Shown: piece by piece, positions 46,534 through 57,719 of the stretch
Position numbering within the stretch: the stretch's first letter is position 1
Layout of the letters: the number at the start of each line of letters is the position of its first letter
NCBI GenBank assembly: GCA_002261195.1
Contig: MVBO01000051.1
Coordinates: forward strand, 1-64,000
Direction: 5' to 3'
DNA length: 64,000 bases
Source: Bifiguratus adelaidae
Taxonomy: Eukaryota > Mucoromycota > Endogonomycetes > Endogonales
Notes under the pieces: model-generated
Told to the model about the DNA's origin: nothing
Databases searched by the model: none
What the model saw: the letters and a program-made list of their open reading frames with translations, nothing else
Position numbers and translations under genes: made by a program

Positions 46534-47112
46534 ATGACGTTACTGTGTTCTCAACGTTCGCTACCGGGAATTCGGGACCCGTTTGGATGTCCATTGGTAG
46601 CGCCTCTTCCCAAGAAGGTCGACTCGTCCATCTTTCAGGAACGTCTGCCTCTTGTCGACGATGCGGCCTGGGAACTTTTCGATATCATTGCCAACTCTCG
46701 TCGTGAACCACCCGCGCCAGCACAAGATGATGAAGTAGAAGAAAAGGAGGAGGAGGAGGAGCAGGATGCCTTGATGATGAAGCCGATGAGGTCGCAGCAA
46801 GACAAGTCTCAGATGGTCTATGGTACCTCGCCCGTCGTTCGTTCCGGCAATCCTCTACCTCATGATGCTACCTTTTCTTCCTTTCGACGTGAGGATCGAC
46901 AAAAGTGCCTTTCTGTCAATGTCCGTTGCGTGACGCGGACTCCACCCATCATTCGGGAAAGCATTCTCGAAGAGGATCATGACCTGGATGAGGTGGTTGG
47001 GGGAGTGTGGCATCTCTCGGTTCAGGACGAGCTCGCGCTGGAGCATGGTCGACCTCGGAGTTTTAGCGTCGGCGATCTCCGCATCACCCACAACAATAAC
47101 AGCAGCATGTGA
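46534..47112 (+). CDS. Hypothetical protein, intronless
   Basis: An uninterrupted frame of about 193 residues from ATG 46534, preceded by a TATA box and long pyrimidine-rich leader. I recognise no family. The N-terminus reads MTLLCSQRSLPGIRDPFG, a Glu-rich acidic run (KEEEEEQDA) sits near residue 70, and the C-terminal half holds the better ordered part: CLSVNVRCVTRTPP, IIRESILEEDHDLDEV and RPRSFSVGDLRITHNNN. The segment RPRSFSVG looks like a basophilic kinase (RxxS) site. The frame extends upstream to 46435 without stop, so a longer form cannot be excluded. Mostly disordered; role unknown. Confidence 0.6.
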   Translation: MTLLCSQRSLPGIRDPFGCPLVAPLPKKVDSSIFQERLPLVDDAAWELFDIIANSRREPPAPAQDDEVEEKEEEEEQDALMMKPMRSQQDKSQMVYGTSPVVRSGNPLPHDATFSSFRREDRQKCLSVNVRCVTRTPPIIRESILEEDHDLDEVVGGVWHLSVQDELALEHGRPRSFSVGDLRITHNNNSSM

Positions 47113-47329
47113 AGTCTTCCTCCTTCCCCCCCGCTTTCTTTCCGTGTTCCACCAGGTGTTTGTGTAGATAACCTATTAGTGCACATAGTCTAGACAGGTT
47201 CTCATGTATAGTCTGTTCCTTCTTTCCCCTTGATCATATATTCTCTCTCTCTATCGTTCTCGCACTCTGCTGAACAAACAAAAACAAGTACACACAAGAT
47301 GCAAAGAAGAAAGAACCTCTGTTCTCCAT

Positions 47330-47995
47330 TTACTTTTCCGCTAGAAGTTTCTTGAGCCGCGCATTCTCTTTTTCCAACTCCTCCATGGCTTCCAACAATG
47401 ATTCATAATGAGAACGCAAAAACTCGTTCTCTGCGGCCAAGTTTCGTTGATGCTGCAAACGCTTCTCTCTTGAGCGTCGAGCCGCCAATCGATTACGTTC
47501 ACGACGTCGCAAAGTACGTGCTGGTATGTCACCGCCTTCGTCGCCTTCGTCGCCTTCCTCGGCCTGTCTTCTTCGACCATGCCGTTCTGCCTCTTCTCCT
47601 TCGTCCTCTTCGTCCTCCTCGTCCTCCTCTTCTTCACCGCCTCTCTCGGGCTCTGCCTCTTCGACCGGCGGTGCCAACACCACGTTTTCTGGTTTAGGCT
47701 CCTGCATCTCCTCGGCCATAGTCATACGCCCCTCTTGCCACAACACGGTCGGATCAATCGTAGACTCACCCATCGACAAAAGTGTCTGAAAAGCACGATT
47801 CGGCGACTCTCGACCATCCCTTCGTCTTCGTCGTCGTCGTCCTTCCCTATCATCCATCCACGTCTCGGCCGGTTCCCACCACTCTCGACGATCCAACCAT
47901 GCCATAGGCCATAACGGCGGTGGAATCCTCATCTTGTCTTCCACACGTGGATGAAAGGGTTGAAGTAAATGCATTGGTGCTTTGCGTGGATCCAT
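47330..47995 (-). CDS. bZIP transcription factor
   Basis: A single minus-strand exon of 221 residues. The basic-leucine-zipper lies at the C-terminus: basic region RRRERNRLAARRSREKR with the invariant N-x7-R, then a zipper with Leu/heptad positions in LAAENEFLRSHYESLLEA and MEELEKENARLKKLL, ending at LLAEK. Upstream is an acidic tract of Glu/Asp repeats (about residues 115-150) that may act as an activation domain, and an Arg run near residue 55. It is a nuclear DNA-binding protein; target sites of this class are ACGT-core elements such as CRE, AP-1 or CCAAT-type variants. The specific subfamily (Atf1, Hac1, Meab or other) cannot be fixed by eye. It converges on the unknown gene at 46534. Confidence 0.93.
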   Translation of the reverse strand: MDPRKAPMHLLQPFHPRVEDKMRIPPPLWPMAWLDRREWWEPAETWMDDREGRRRRRRRDGRESPNRAFQTLLSMGESTIDPTVLWQEGRMTMAEEMQEPKPENVVLAPPVEEAEPERGGEEEEDEEDEEDEGEEAERHGRRRQAEEGDEGDEGGDIPARTLRRRERNRLAARRSREKRLQHQRNLAAENEFLRSHYESLLEAMEELEKENARLKKLLAEK

Positions 47996-48083
47996 TGAAA
48001 GAGAGTAAGCAAGAAAGAAAGGTCAAATGAGCTCATAGAACAATAGACGCCATTTAAGGCAATACCCCACCTCCCACTCTGTC

Positions 48084-49699
48084 ATGGAAGAGCGCACCAT
48101 CCGTTACTTGCAGAGTCTACCTGCCATACGCGCACGGTGTGGACGTATCCTTGCGCTTGCACAACAAGGAGGCTTGTGCCATTTCACCTTGCAACTCGAT
48201 CAACTGGATAAGGTCGTTGACCATGTGGTGAACGTCATTGCAAGCAAGTATCCCACGCTGGATATCCCTCCTCATTCACGCTGGCGACACTTGGACGTGG
48301 ACGTTCCACGTGTAGAGGGTCTTCTGAAGAAGGATGGGGATCGACTAGAGCAAACCAGACGTTTGGTGGACTTGACCGTCGTGAGTGTGCTGTTGGACGC
48401 AGGGGCAGGGAATGTGTGGAGGTATCGGGAGGGTGAACGGGTGTATGGACGGTCGGAAGGGTTGGGTGTGGCCAGTGTAGAGATGTTTAAGAATGGCTTG
48501 TTTTCGAGCAATGCTCTCCAGCCGCTTCAAGTCGATGGTGAGTGGGGCATGGACACATACCGCCTTATTGTGTATTGATGGACATGTTGGATGGTAGCCA
48601 CGGCGCTCAAGGCATTGACGGCACAAGATATTGCCCTAGGCATGCAAGTGACGCCAGATAATATCATGGTGGGCTTGGAAGGACGCGCTTCGTTGCTCAA
48701 CAAGTTGGGAGAAACCTTGGAGACCGAATCCACCTTTTTTGGTCCCTCGGCGAGGCCAGGCAACCTGGTGGGTGAGTGCACACGCCCGGTCGATGGCACA
48801 GTTGACCCTAGCCGCAAGACCTTGTCGCTCATAAACCATGCCTAGACTATCTGTTGGCGCATCCAACGTCCACGCCCACCTCCATCGAGATGGAAACCTT
48901 GTGGGCTGCCTTGATGCAAGGACTGGCTTCCATCTGGCCATCGCGAACCACTTTATTCGGCAAGGCACTGGGTGATGTTTGGCCTTGTGAAGCCCTCAAA
49001 CAAGACCATGTCACTGTCGAAGATCACACCAGTCTTGAAGTAGTCCATTATGTGCCGTTCCACAAATTGACCCAATGGATGGCCTATTCGTTGGTGGAAG
49101 TGCTTGAACGGGTAGGACACCTCAAGGTGGAGCACACAGAACTTCTCACTGGTCTTCCCGAGTACCGAAACGGTAAGAGAATACAAAACGAGTAGCATCC
49201 GCAATTGCTCACCACGTCTTATAGGCGGTCTGTTTGTGGACCTGGGTGTGCTCAAATTGACCCCTGGAACCTTGAAACGCGGTCTGTGGTTTGCTTCCCA
49301 AATGCAACCGGATGTTCCCCCTCTCTATGAGATTCCCATGTTTGAGCCGAATGATCAAGCCATTATTGAGTGGCGCGCTCTGACGGTGGCTCTACTGGAT
49401 ATCGTGGGGGAGCGTGTCAAACAAAGGCTCGGCCGCAAAGATTTTACATTGGCTCAAGTGCTTGAGGGAGGTACCTGGAATGTGAGTGACAATAATGGGG
49501 GTTATGCAGGAATGAATGGATTAATATTGTTCGGTTGTCGTAGGCTGGTCGTGAGATTGCCGCCACGTTACGTCCCGAAACCAAGGAGCCTCCCATTGCC
49601 ATAAAGGTAGGTTCTTTTACATTTACATGCCATGAATACCATCTAAAAGCGTGCACACGCAATCTCTTCTTCTGTTAGAGCGACGGAACATTATTCTAG
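48084..49699 (+). CDS. URC4: URC4-like DUF1688 protein (uracil catabolism)
   Basis: Six plus-strand exons starting at ATG 48084; introns have GTGAGT, GTAAGA or GTAGGT donors and phases agree. The product, about 430 residues, matches the DUF1688 family that includes Urc4 of the yeast URC pathway, which lets fungi use uracil as nitrogen source; its exact reaction is not established. Signature blocks: IPPHSRWRHLDVDVPRVEG, the very conserved VSVLLDAGAGNVWRYREGE, GRSEGLGVASVEMFKNGLFS, MVGLEGRASLLNKLGETL, VVHYVPFHKLTQWMAYSL and the C-terminal PPIAIKSDGTLF. Other URC genes are not in this window. The final TAG (49697-49699) overlaps the stop codon of the methyltransferase gene on the other strand. 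Confidence 0.92.
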
Positions 49700-50723
49700 C
49701 GCAAGGTATCCACCATTTGTCTTATGGCGCGAATGTACTCTGGACTTGTCCGACAACATCCCCCCACAATACACTTTGATCCTACCATGTCTAAGACACC
49801 CTTGATCGCTGCACAAAACTCTTGTAATCCATCTGTGCCTTTTTTCCATGCGCGAGAAGAGGCATCCCATTCATCCCCTCCATCCGGATACACGACCATG
49901 ACTTTCGACACGTTCGCCCTTTTCCAATGCTGCACCATATCCTTGCACAAGGAGAGAATATACCGTGGTTTGGTGCAATTGATACCCACTCCCACCACCT
50001 CCTTGACATCGTCAAACACTGTAATACAGTCAACGAGGGAGTCTCCAGACGACACCGAATGGCCATCTCGGCACGAAAAAGTGACCCAGCAACGACAAGG
50101 TACTCGTTCGAGTACCTTGCGAATGGCCATGGCCTCCAATTTGGATGGAATCGTCTCAAAGGCCACGATATCCACGCGATCATCCAACATGGCCTCTAAC
50201 CTTGCCTTATGAAAGTCGGCCAGTTCCTCCAATGTCTTGTCGTAGTCTCCCGTATACTCTGATCCATTGGCCAATATGGCGCCGTAAGGACCGATGGATA
50301 GCGCGATCTGTTGCTGAGCTGTCTTGGCAGCCAGAGCGAGATCGACGCTGCGCCGAAAGAGACGGCGAGACTCGTCGGGTGAGCGTCCCGTCTGAGCGAA
50401 GCCTTCAAAAGAAGCCTGATAACTAGTGTGGAGACGGTGAGAGGCGTTGGGTCTGATAAAGGTCGGCGGGTACTTGCCTGCAGGTGGTTGCGACATCAGC
50501 GCCAGCTTCAAAGTACCGTTGGTGGACAAGCTACCGAACAGACAAGGCGTGAGCGCTCATCGACTGCATGGAGTGCCAATCGGTCAGGCATTACCTTGAT
50601 GCTCTCGGGGTCAATAGCGAGACAAGCCGCAGACCATAGGTGACCTGACAAGTCCTTGCCGAGCCTCTCCAACTCGGTGGCCATGCCTCCGTCCAGGACA
50701 AGAGGCTTCTTTGTGTAGTTCAT
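49696..50723 (-). CDS. Homocysteine S-methyltransferase
   Basis: Three minus-strand exons (50595-50723, 50478-50530, 49696-50422) give about 302 residues. The enzyme makes methionine from homocysteine with S-methylmethionine or S-adenosylmethionine as methyl donor, in a zinc-dependent TIM barrel (yeast Mht1/Sam4 type). Visible: LVLDGGMATELERLG at the N-terminus, RYFEAGADVATTCSYQASF across an intron, LSIGPYGAILANGSEYTG, VDIVAFETIPSKLEA, VGVGINCTKP (first zinc Cys) and IVGGCCRTSPEYI (the CC zinc pair). The second intron begins GCAAGT and ends CTAG, a GC-AG intron that restores the frame between ATTC and SYQ. The ATG at 50723 immediately precedes the first conserved strand. Its stop shares bases with the URC4 stop. 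Confidence 0.94.
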
Positions 50724-51139
50724 GGAATGGAACACTTATACTTCGTCATACGGGTGAGTGAGCCAGGACAAGGGGACAAGGGGACAAGGAGCAAGTGGGA
50801 GGTCAAGAGACCATGTGCTCCGAGCAGGTGACGGTGCATGCTATACTAGTGCCTAGCGGTGGCATAGACACCGGGACCATGCCCCGTCTTGTCTTTTAAA
50901 AGCATCATCCTGTTGCATCTTTACGCAGTTGTTCAATAGACCTTAGAACTTTTACCACTCCACAACCCTCCAAGCACACTCTCTCATACGCTTGATGACC
51001 CTTCTCCACTCCACTCTATCCTCTCACTGATCATCAATGCCAAGGAAGAAGGCGATAGAGTGGGGATGATTCCATTGGCCCGTTGCATAAAGGACCAAAT
51101 CTTAATGTTGCACCCATTGTTCTCTTTTCTTGCTTGCCA
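50724..51139. other. Intergenic spacer with short tandem repeat
   Basis: A divergent spacer between the methyltransferase start and the unknown gene at 51140. At 50766-50789 an 8-base unit (GGGGACAA) is repeated about three times. The rest shows no gene; short open frames overlap the next gene in other phases. Confidence 0.5.
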
Positions 51140-51526
51140 ATGGCTTCGGTGGACCAACGATGGTGGTGTTTTGGCAGGAAACGAGGGTACTCTGATCCAC
51201 TGGTCTTTGAGAAACCTCCACGAGCCATTACCTACAATGCTCGACTGGATGAACGACATCAGCCTGAATTGGCCTATCCTTTTGGTCTACAAACTCGGCA
51301 GGGTCGACAAAGATCGGGATCGACCTCGTCCATTCTGAGCAGACTGTCGCTCGGTAAGAGCACCAAGGAGGGTATGGTTCGGGCAAAGTCTGTTCAGGTG
51401 ATGGGTTCACACTGGTATGATCGATACTCGCCCACGCAGCGAAAGTTCGAAAAGGAGCGCAAGAAGGAGGTGTTGATGCAAGATTACTATGGATGTGATC
51501 GAGACGTTTGGCTCAGGGACGACTAG
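51140..51526 (+). CDS. Small basic hypothetical protein
   Basis: An intronless frame of about 128 residues from ATG 51140 (MASVDQRWWCFGRKRG) to a TAG at 51524-51526. I do not recognise a family. The protein is basic and aromatic, with SGSTSSILSRLSLGKS in the middle and a charged helical part, PTQRKFEKERKKEVLMQ, followed by a Trp/Asp-rich end. There is no signal peptide or membrane helix. The frame extends upstream without a stop, so the start could be earlier. It ends about 75 bases from the convergent CND3 stop. A real gene is likely from composition and spacing but unproven. Confidence 0.5.
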   Translation: MASVDQRWWCFGRKRGYSDPLVFEKPPRAITYNARLDERHQPELAYPFGLQTRQGRQRSGSTSSILSRLSLGKSTKEGMVRAKSVQVMGSHWYDRYSPTQRKFEKERKKEVLMQDYYGCDRDVWLRDD

Positions 51527-51599
51527 TGTTCTACGTGTACATTGGGTAAAAAGTCTATAAAATACAAGGGGAAGGGTATCCAACATGATTGTGCTTAAA

Positions 51600-54500
51600 T
51601 TACATGTCGTCGTCGCTTTCACTCGCTTCGCTCTCGGATGCGTCTTGTTCATACTCGTCTGATGCTTCTTCCTCGTCTTCTTCTCCATCCTCTTCTTCCA
51701 CTTCTTCGTCCTCCGACTCTTGCTCCTTTTCAGCTTCTTGACGATTATTGCCAATCTTATTGCTTGGCTCAGGATCGCCAGGAGGCGGAATGTTGCCCTC
51801 GTCATTGATTGCACCTTGCTCTGCTTTCGTCGGAGGCTTACTTTGCGATGTTGAGCGGGTAGGACGTGGTATTGGAGTACTTTCTTCCATGAGGGCTGAT
51901 GACGCTTCAGACTCGTGGCCATTGGTGTCTTCTTCGTCTACGGATCCGTCAGAGGCAATGGTCGTAGATGCGGCGAGGGAAGGACGTCTAACTTTGATCT
52001 GGTTGGCCGCGAGCTTTTCTAGTGCTTGCGCTTTCGTCTTTCTGGTGGACGTCTGGATTTGTTCCATGTCCATATCAGACAGCGAGTCCACTGGCCATGA
52101 ACACATTAAAAGTGGTGCATATACAACTGCAATGCGATCACAACTTACGAGCTTCCTCTTCCTGCAGAGCTTCCTGTCTGTCCTGCTCTATGACATAGGC
52201 TTCCAAATCACCCACATCCACTTCTGATTCGCTCGTGGTCGACCTGAGCAATCTTGAAATGAGAGCTCCAAACTTTTCCCATGCCTTCTTGCTGTGAGCG
52301 TCGGCAAAAGGTTTGCGCTGCGGGATATTGATAATCAACGAGTGGACCAAATCTGCATACGCCTACGTACTTCTTCAAAAGCCTGCATCATATATTCCAT
52401 GCGTTTCAACTGTGTAAAAGTTGCCTCATCGAGGTACAACTTTGGTAGTGCTTGACAAAGGAGTTTTCTCGTCGCTAAAGGCGCCGAATATGAACACCTA
52501 CGCAGATCTTTAAAACGACAAACGCATGACTTACTCAAGGGCTCCACAAGCATGGCCTGTAGGAGATCAATCGCCATGTCGGCTTGTATACCGTAAACTA
52601 CCCCGACGGGTTGCAATTGCTCATCCTTGATCACGTCGCTCGTGCTAGGAAACCAGTGAGTCGATGTTTAATACCCGGCATGAAAAAGCTTACCCGACGA
52701 ATTTCCGAGGATCTGTCCAATCGAAAAGGATTTGCATGATTTGGGGTAACGGCACGGTACAGGCACTTTCTCCAGTTGTCCGCATGAGATTGGCAAGGGT
52801 ACGAATGACCGACACTGTGACCTAAGCCGTACACAGCAATGAGTTTTTGGTTGCCGCAAGATACTGCTACTCTCACCCTTGACATGACGACCTGATTTTC
52901 GGGAAGCATGCGGCAGTAAACTGGTATCACGTAACTTAGGCATTGCCGTAATTGAAGGTTCTGTGTGGTGGAAGACTTGAAATACAGAGTGGTCATGCTC
53001 AACAAGACCTAGAAAACTTTAAGAATGGATCATCAGAACAATGGATTATCGTACCTCTTCGTTCTGCATCATTCTGCACAGCAACAGCTTTGACACTCCT
53101 TCAACGGCAGTAGCACTAAGGCTAGCTGCATCACTCTCCACACAGCGCTTGAAGATCGCTTGTAAATTATCCTGCTGTTCCTGGATGATCCTGTGTTGGT
53201 GCTGGTAACAGGTACGTTTGTTACACAACTTGCCTCTGTTAGGGCGGATGTCACGGCCTTGTAACCGTGCGCCAAGATCAAATCGAAAATGATCTGGAAT
53301 CATATCAACCCGAGTGCAATCAACCATTGGGATGCTCTCACCATTAGCGAAGTTTCTTCCACACTGGGTATTCTGCTCTCCACGCACACCATGAACAAAG
53401 CGAGGTTATGCATGGCGAGATTCTGAGGATAACGTTCGTAAGGTGGTATCAACGTATAATCCATGAGAGTTACCCTATCTAAGTGTGAAAACAAGCCCAG
53501 GCACCGAAGCCCTTTTTCACGAATAGCAAGGTCCGCATTGCCGACGGCAGGGATGATATAATCGGTCAAGACGCCTTCAAGTGAGAAATTTGCCTTCAAT
53601 GTCTGTGGGAATGGGTAAGCGCCACGTCAAACAATTACTCGCTGGTCCGTTACTCACTTCTTGACAGTTTTCTAAGGTATAGCGGATGATGGTAAGGCAT
53701 TTTAGCTCAGTGTCCACTTCATTGCGCTCTTGTGCCAGCGGTGAAGCAATGGCGTCCTCTAACTTTATCTTCTTCCTTAGCGTGTGTGGGTCCGGCGTGG
53801 ATGGTGTTCTTCCTGTAAACTAAACGTGGTCGTCAACATGCTGAAGCCTGTATTCCAAGGATAAACTTACTCCACGTTCTTCACTAGACCGTGAATAGTC
53901 CAGCATGTCTCGTAAATCTGATAATATTTCAATCATTGTGCTGTCGGTGGTCATGAGTAACGGTTCATCCAAAGACGATATGCATTGCCGCTTACAGAGT
54001 AAAGCCTCGCTCGTTGGGCGAAAGATTCCGTATCATGTACACCGCGCTCGCAACTTGTTTCTCGCTAATATATGGACTCGAAAGCATTTGACCTAAAAGT
54101 AGAATAAGTCCTGGTCGGACCGTTGATGCTGATACGCACGAAGCAGGGAAAACATCTTGCGTCTACCGGTCTCATCCGAGTAATCTAGTCGCTTTGTGAT
54201 TTCCAAGAGCTGGAGGACTATAAATTCGAGATCCGAGCCCATGGACAATGATCGACTGTGGGCCTGAAATGCGCTGAAGTATTTTTCAACGATGAATGCT
54301 AGACGCGTGAGCTCCGGGAGTACTTCATCAATCAAGTCGTCTCTCTGTAGCGGAAGGAGAACAACTGAGCTGAACGGGAACCTAGTGATCCACCATCAAG
54401 CATACCTGATGATCCTGACAATGTTTGACGAAAGCTTGCGCTAAAAAAACATTTTCGGGAGTAAGATTGTCCCAAAAGCCCTCTGCAAAGGCAATCAATC

Positions 54501-55850
54501 CGTCTGCAACCTTTGTCGAGCACTCAGAGGCAACATACCATTAAAATGCAGTTTTGAGATTATCTCCGGCCTCTCGTCGAAGAGCGCCAAAAGGACTTCT
54601 TCGGCAAAGGCGTTCTCTACCACGTTTATGGTTTCCAGAAACTGTCAATGTTGCAATTCAAATATTAGCATAGGCTATATTGGTTTCCGCAACTAACTTG
54701 CCTGTATCAGACTATTGTTGGCCAACATTAACCAATGTCCAGATAACATGTGAACACACGCCTGACGAGCCGACACATCTCTATGAGCGCCGATGTCTTT
54801 AGAAATTACAAGTTCGTCGCGCGTTATTTTGCCACATACCGATCATGTAAACCAAACTTGAGCAACTGCCGAAGCTCTACACCGTCGATGAGCTTCAAAT
54901 TGTTCAATTTGGAGAGCACCTGAGCATAGACAGAGCGCCTGTTTTTAGGATCTATATCTCGACATCGCTCGCAAAGGTTGGATAGCATGTTCGCCGCTGG
55001 ATCAACATTGCAAATAATGACTCGACGAACTTCTCTGCAAGTCATTATGCCCCATGAGAAGACCATCTTTGCGCACTGTGCCGAATAATGACTCACGCAG
55101 AAGGATCACTAGACAAAGCTTGCAATAGTGAATCCCGAATGGAAGCTTGACTTTGTTGGTCCTCATTGTCGCCCTCATCCTGAATGCGACATAGAGCAAT
55201 CGCTGCTTGAACTCTTACTGAAGCTTCCCTGTCTCGAAGCCGATCTAATAGACCATCGCGCAATGATTCGTAAAGTTCCTCACTAATCAAATTCGTTGAG
55301 TCCATGCAGCAGATCATTCTCATGCTTACTCACTCAATCTCATTCAAGGATCCTATACTTGACGATAACAGCTGACAACAACGCATTCGCACAGATCGTT
55401 CTCTTGCTTGTAAGCCGGTGAGCAGATATCGGACGAGATACTCTATGAATCTAGACGATACTGTTTCTCCTTCATCCTTGTCCATCTGTGCGTCCGTATC
55501 TTTGGCCTCCTCTTCGTCTTTACAATAACCCGCAGTCAGCCTATGAAAGCTCCAATGACAGCATCTTTGAAATACTGACCTCGCTTAGCGTTATATTGCA
55601 TGAAGGTAGCGACGAATTTGATGACCCTCTCCACCGTTGCGTCCCGCTTCCGCAAGCCCAAGACCTTGTTGAGATTCCGAACAAACTCTTGGTTAAAGCG
55701 TTGTTCCTCCTCTCCAGCCGTTTCTTCACTTGCAACGTAATAGCGTTCCTGTATCTTGCGCAAGTCAACCGCATACTTTCTATGATAAGCCGTTGTCCGT
55801 TGAGCACTCTGAAAGATGCGCGCAACGTTCTCTAAGTCCGTCTTTGCCAT
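51600..55850 (-). CDS. CND3: Condensin subunit 3 (Cnd3/Ycg1/CAP-G)
   Basis: A minus-strand gene with many short introns, giving roughly 1,000 residues. Cnd3/CAP-G is the HEAT-repeat subunit of condensin that binds DNA with the kleisin and compacts mitotic chromosomes. The N-terminus fits the family: VARIFQSAQRTTAYHRKY, then VLGLRKRDATVERVIKFVA, and after a splice FIEYLVRYLLTGLQARERSVR and RMRCCQLL. Later HEAT repeats include LRDGLLDRLRDREASVRVQA, AIALCRIQDEGD, and VRRVIICNVD. The C-terminal 130 residues are disordered and strongly acidic, rich in Glu, Asp and Ser, ending SDDDM. I did not resolve all introns, so exon borders are not given. Start: Met at 55850 precedes the conserved block; an in-frame Met at 55880 is possible. 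Confidence 0.92.
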
Positions 55851-56235
55851 GGCAGCAAGAGAACGCGACCTCTTTTCCATTCAAGGCAACGTCGCGTGTG
55901 TAACCTTTTTCTCTTTCCGCCATGAAGCAACAGACGCTGCATATTGACCATGGCGTAGATAATGCGAGGGTAGACAAGTATCCTAACTCGCGGTGAGTTG
56001 ACAGCAAGGTTTTGACTGTAAGATGCTGATCATCTGCTGATGGTGCTAGGATGTTGCCGACAAGAGCTGGCAGTCCGACGGAGTTTAAGGTGCGTAGGCA
56101 ATGAACGTCTAGTACTTGACAACATCTCTAACGACGTTGCCTTACTATAGCTTCCCGAGGATCGGACGAGGTATCTGAAACGACAGCTGACTCAGGTACC
56201 TGATACAATGAATTCAATGTGATGTGAGACTGACC
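55851..56235. other. Divergent spacer, CND3 to Sel1-repeat gene
   Basis: About 385 bases between two divergent start codons. Short frames are present on the minus strand but have no family features and no splice support. I see no RNA gene or recognisable regulatory site. Confidence 0.5.
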
Positions 56236-57636
56236 ATGGATGGACAGACACGGGGCAAGGATAGAGTGCAACAAAGTTATGCAGATGATAGTGACAGAGA
56301 AGAGTTGTCTCCGCAAGGACCCATATCCTTATACGACACCTTTGACACTCCCGAACAATCAGACATGCGGCTTTCGCCTACAATGTATGATGAACGTTAT
56401 GGTAAGATGATCTCGCACGCTATTCGAGAAGGGTCACTGATGAACTTGTGCAGACGATGCAAACGACAATCGACACCCTATGCAAGCATCGACCCGAATG
56501 AATGGACCGAGCCAGCCACGTTCACGGTCTCCACTGGGCGACTACGGCAACAATCAACCAGCATATATGCGGAACCAAAGTAGCGGCAATTTAACATCGG
56601 AATGGCCGCAACCACCTTCTCCTCTCATGCCAGCCGTCGACTCTCAGTCGTCTTGGCAGCAGCCAAAGTCCCTAGAGACGGCCGCATCGCGACATCCGCC
56701 AGCGCTGACACCTCTTGTTATACCCCACCGTGGAGATCATAGCAATACAGAGTCTTCCGTTCGATCATCATCCTACAGTTCTGCAACACACCAATCTGAG
56801 CAAATCTCTCCATACCCAGGAAGTTATCACAGTCCCTCATCCGCGATACCCTCTGCAACCTTGCCTACATCCAACTCATTCACACCGCAAAGCATTTCGC
56901 ATTTGCAAGCGCCTATACCCTCAAAGTCAAAGAGCACAGACGGTGTCAGATCCGCAGCGACGAAGCACAGGCGTAAATCAGACGATGGCCCGCTCTCAGA
57001 GTCAGACAAACTGGTGCAAAGTGCGATAAAACTGCACGAATCCGGACAATTGGAAAAGGCGACAACCTATTTTCGAAGAGCGGCCGAGATGCAGAATCCA
57101 ATTGGCATGTTTTTATATGGGATATCCCTCAGGCACGGCTGGGTAGGTGGTGAGCATTCTAGGGAGGAGCCTTCTCTGATCTTTTGATGCTTTGCAGGGT
57201 TGTCAAGCCCACCCAAGACAGGCCTTCCAATTCCTGCAGCGTGCCGCTGAGATGGCGGTGATAGAACTAAATCAGTCAAACGACAAGAATGTCCCGGCAG
57301 CTAAAAGCGAGCTGGTCATGGCGATCTATGAGCTCGGCGTTTCTTTTCGTTACGGATGGGGTGTAAAAAAGGACAAGGCAGCCGCTGCCTACTACTTTGA
57401 GGTTGCTGCCAATCTTGTAAGTGGAGGATGACTCTATAATGAGCGTCACTGACCAGCTTACGCTCCAGGGAGACGCAGATGCGCAAAATGATCTTGGTCA
57501 TTGTTACTATTACGGGCACGGTGTTAAAAAGGATCCCTATAAGGCGGCAAAGTATTATCGTTTGGCTGCTGCTCAAGGTCAGGGTCTTGTTGGAAACTCT
57601 TGGATTTACAAGCAAAAATATGATCGTGTAAAATAG
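56236..57636 (+). CDS. Sel1-repeat protein (Dsf2/Skt5-like)
   Basis: Four exons starting at ATG 56236; introns lie near 56402-56453, 57143-57197 and 57419-57468 and keep phase. The product is about 410 residues. The N-terminal half is disordered, rich in Ser, Pro and Gln. The C-terminal half has Sel1/tetratricopeptide-like helical repeats: AIKLHESGQLEKATTYFRRA, then GMFLYGISLRHGWGCQ, AIYELGVSFRYGWGVKKD, and NDLGHCYYYGHGVKKD, ending GNSWIYKQKYD, a tail shared by Skt5/Dsf2-type fungal proteins. Such repeats are scaffolds; relatives act in chitin synthase localisation or cell-cycle/morphology control. Which of these this one serves is not visible; there is no C-terminal CAAX prenylation box as in Skt5/Chs4, favouring a Dsf2-like role. 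Confidence 0.88.
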
Positions 57637-57719
57637 CATTCGCTGGCCGCAGAATGATTTCGGAATGGAGATGACAGAGTACAATGGCCCTTTATGTCTG
57701 GGCTTACATATCATCTAGT

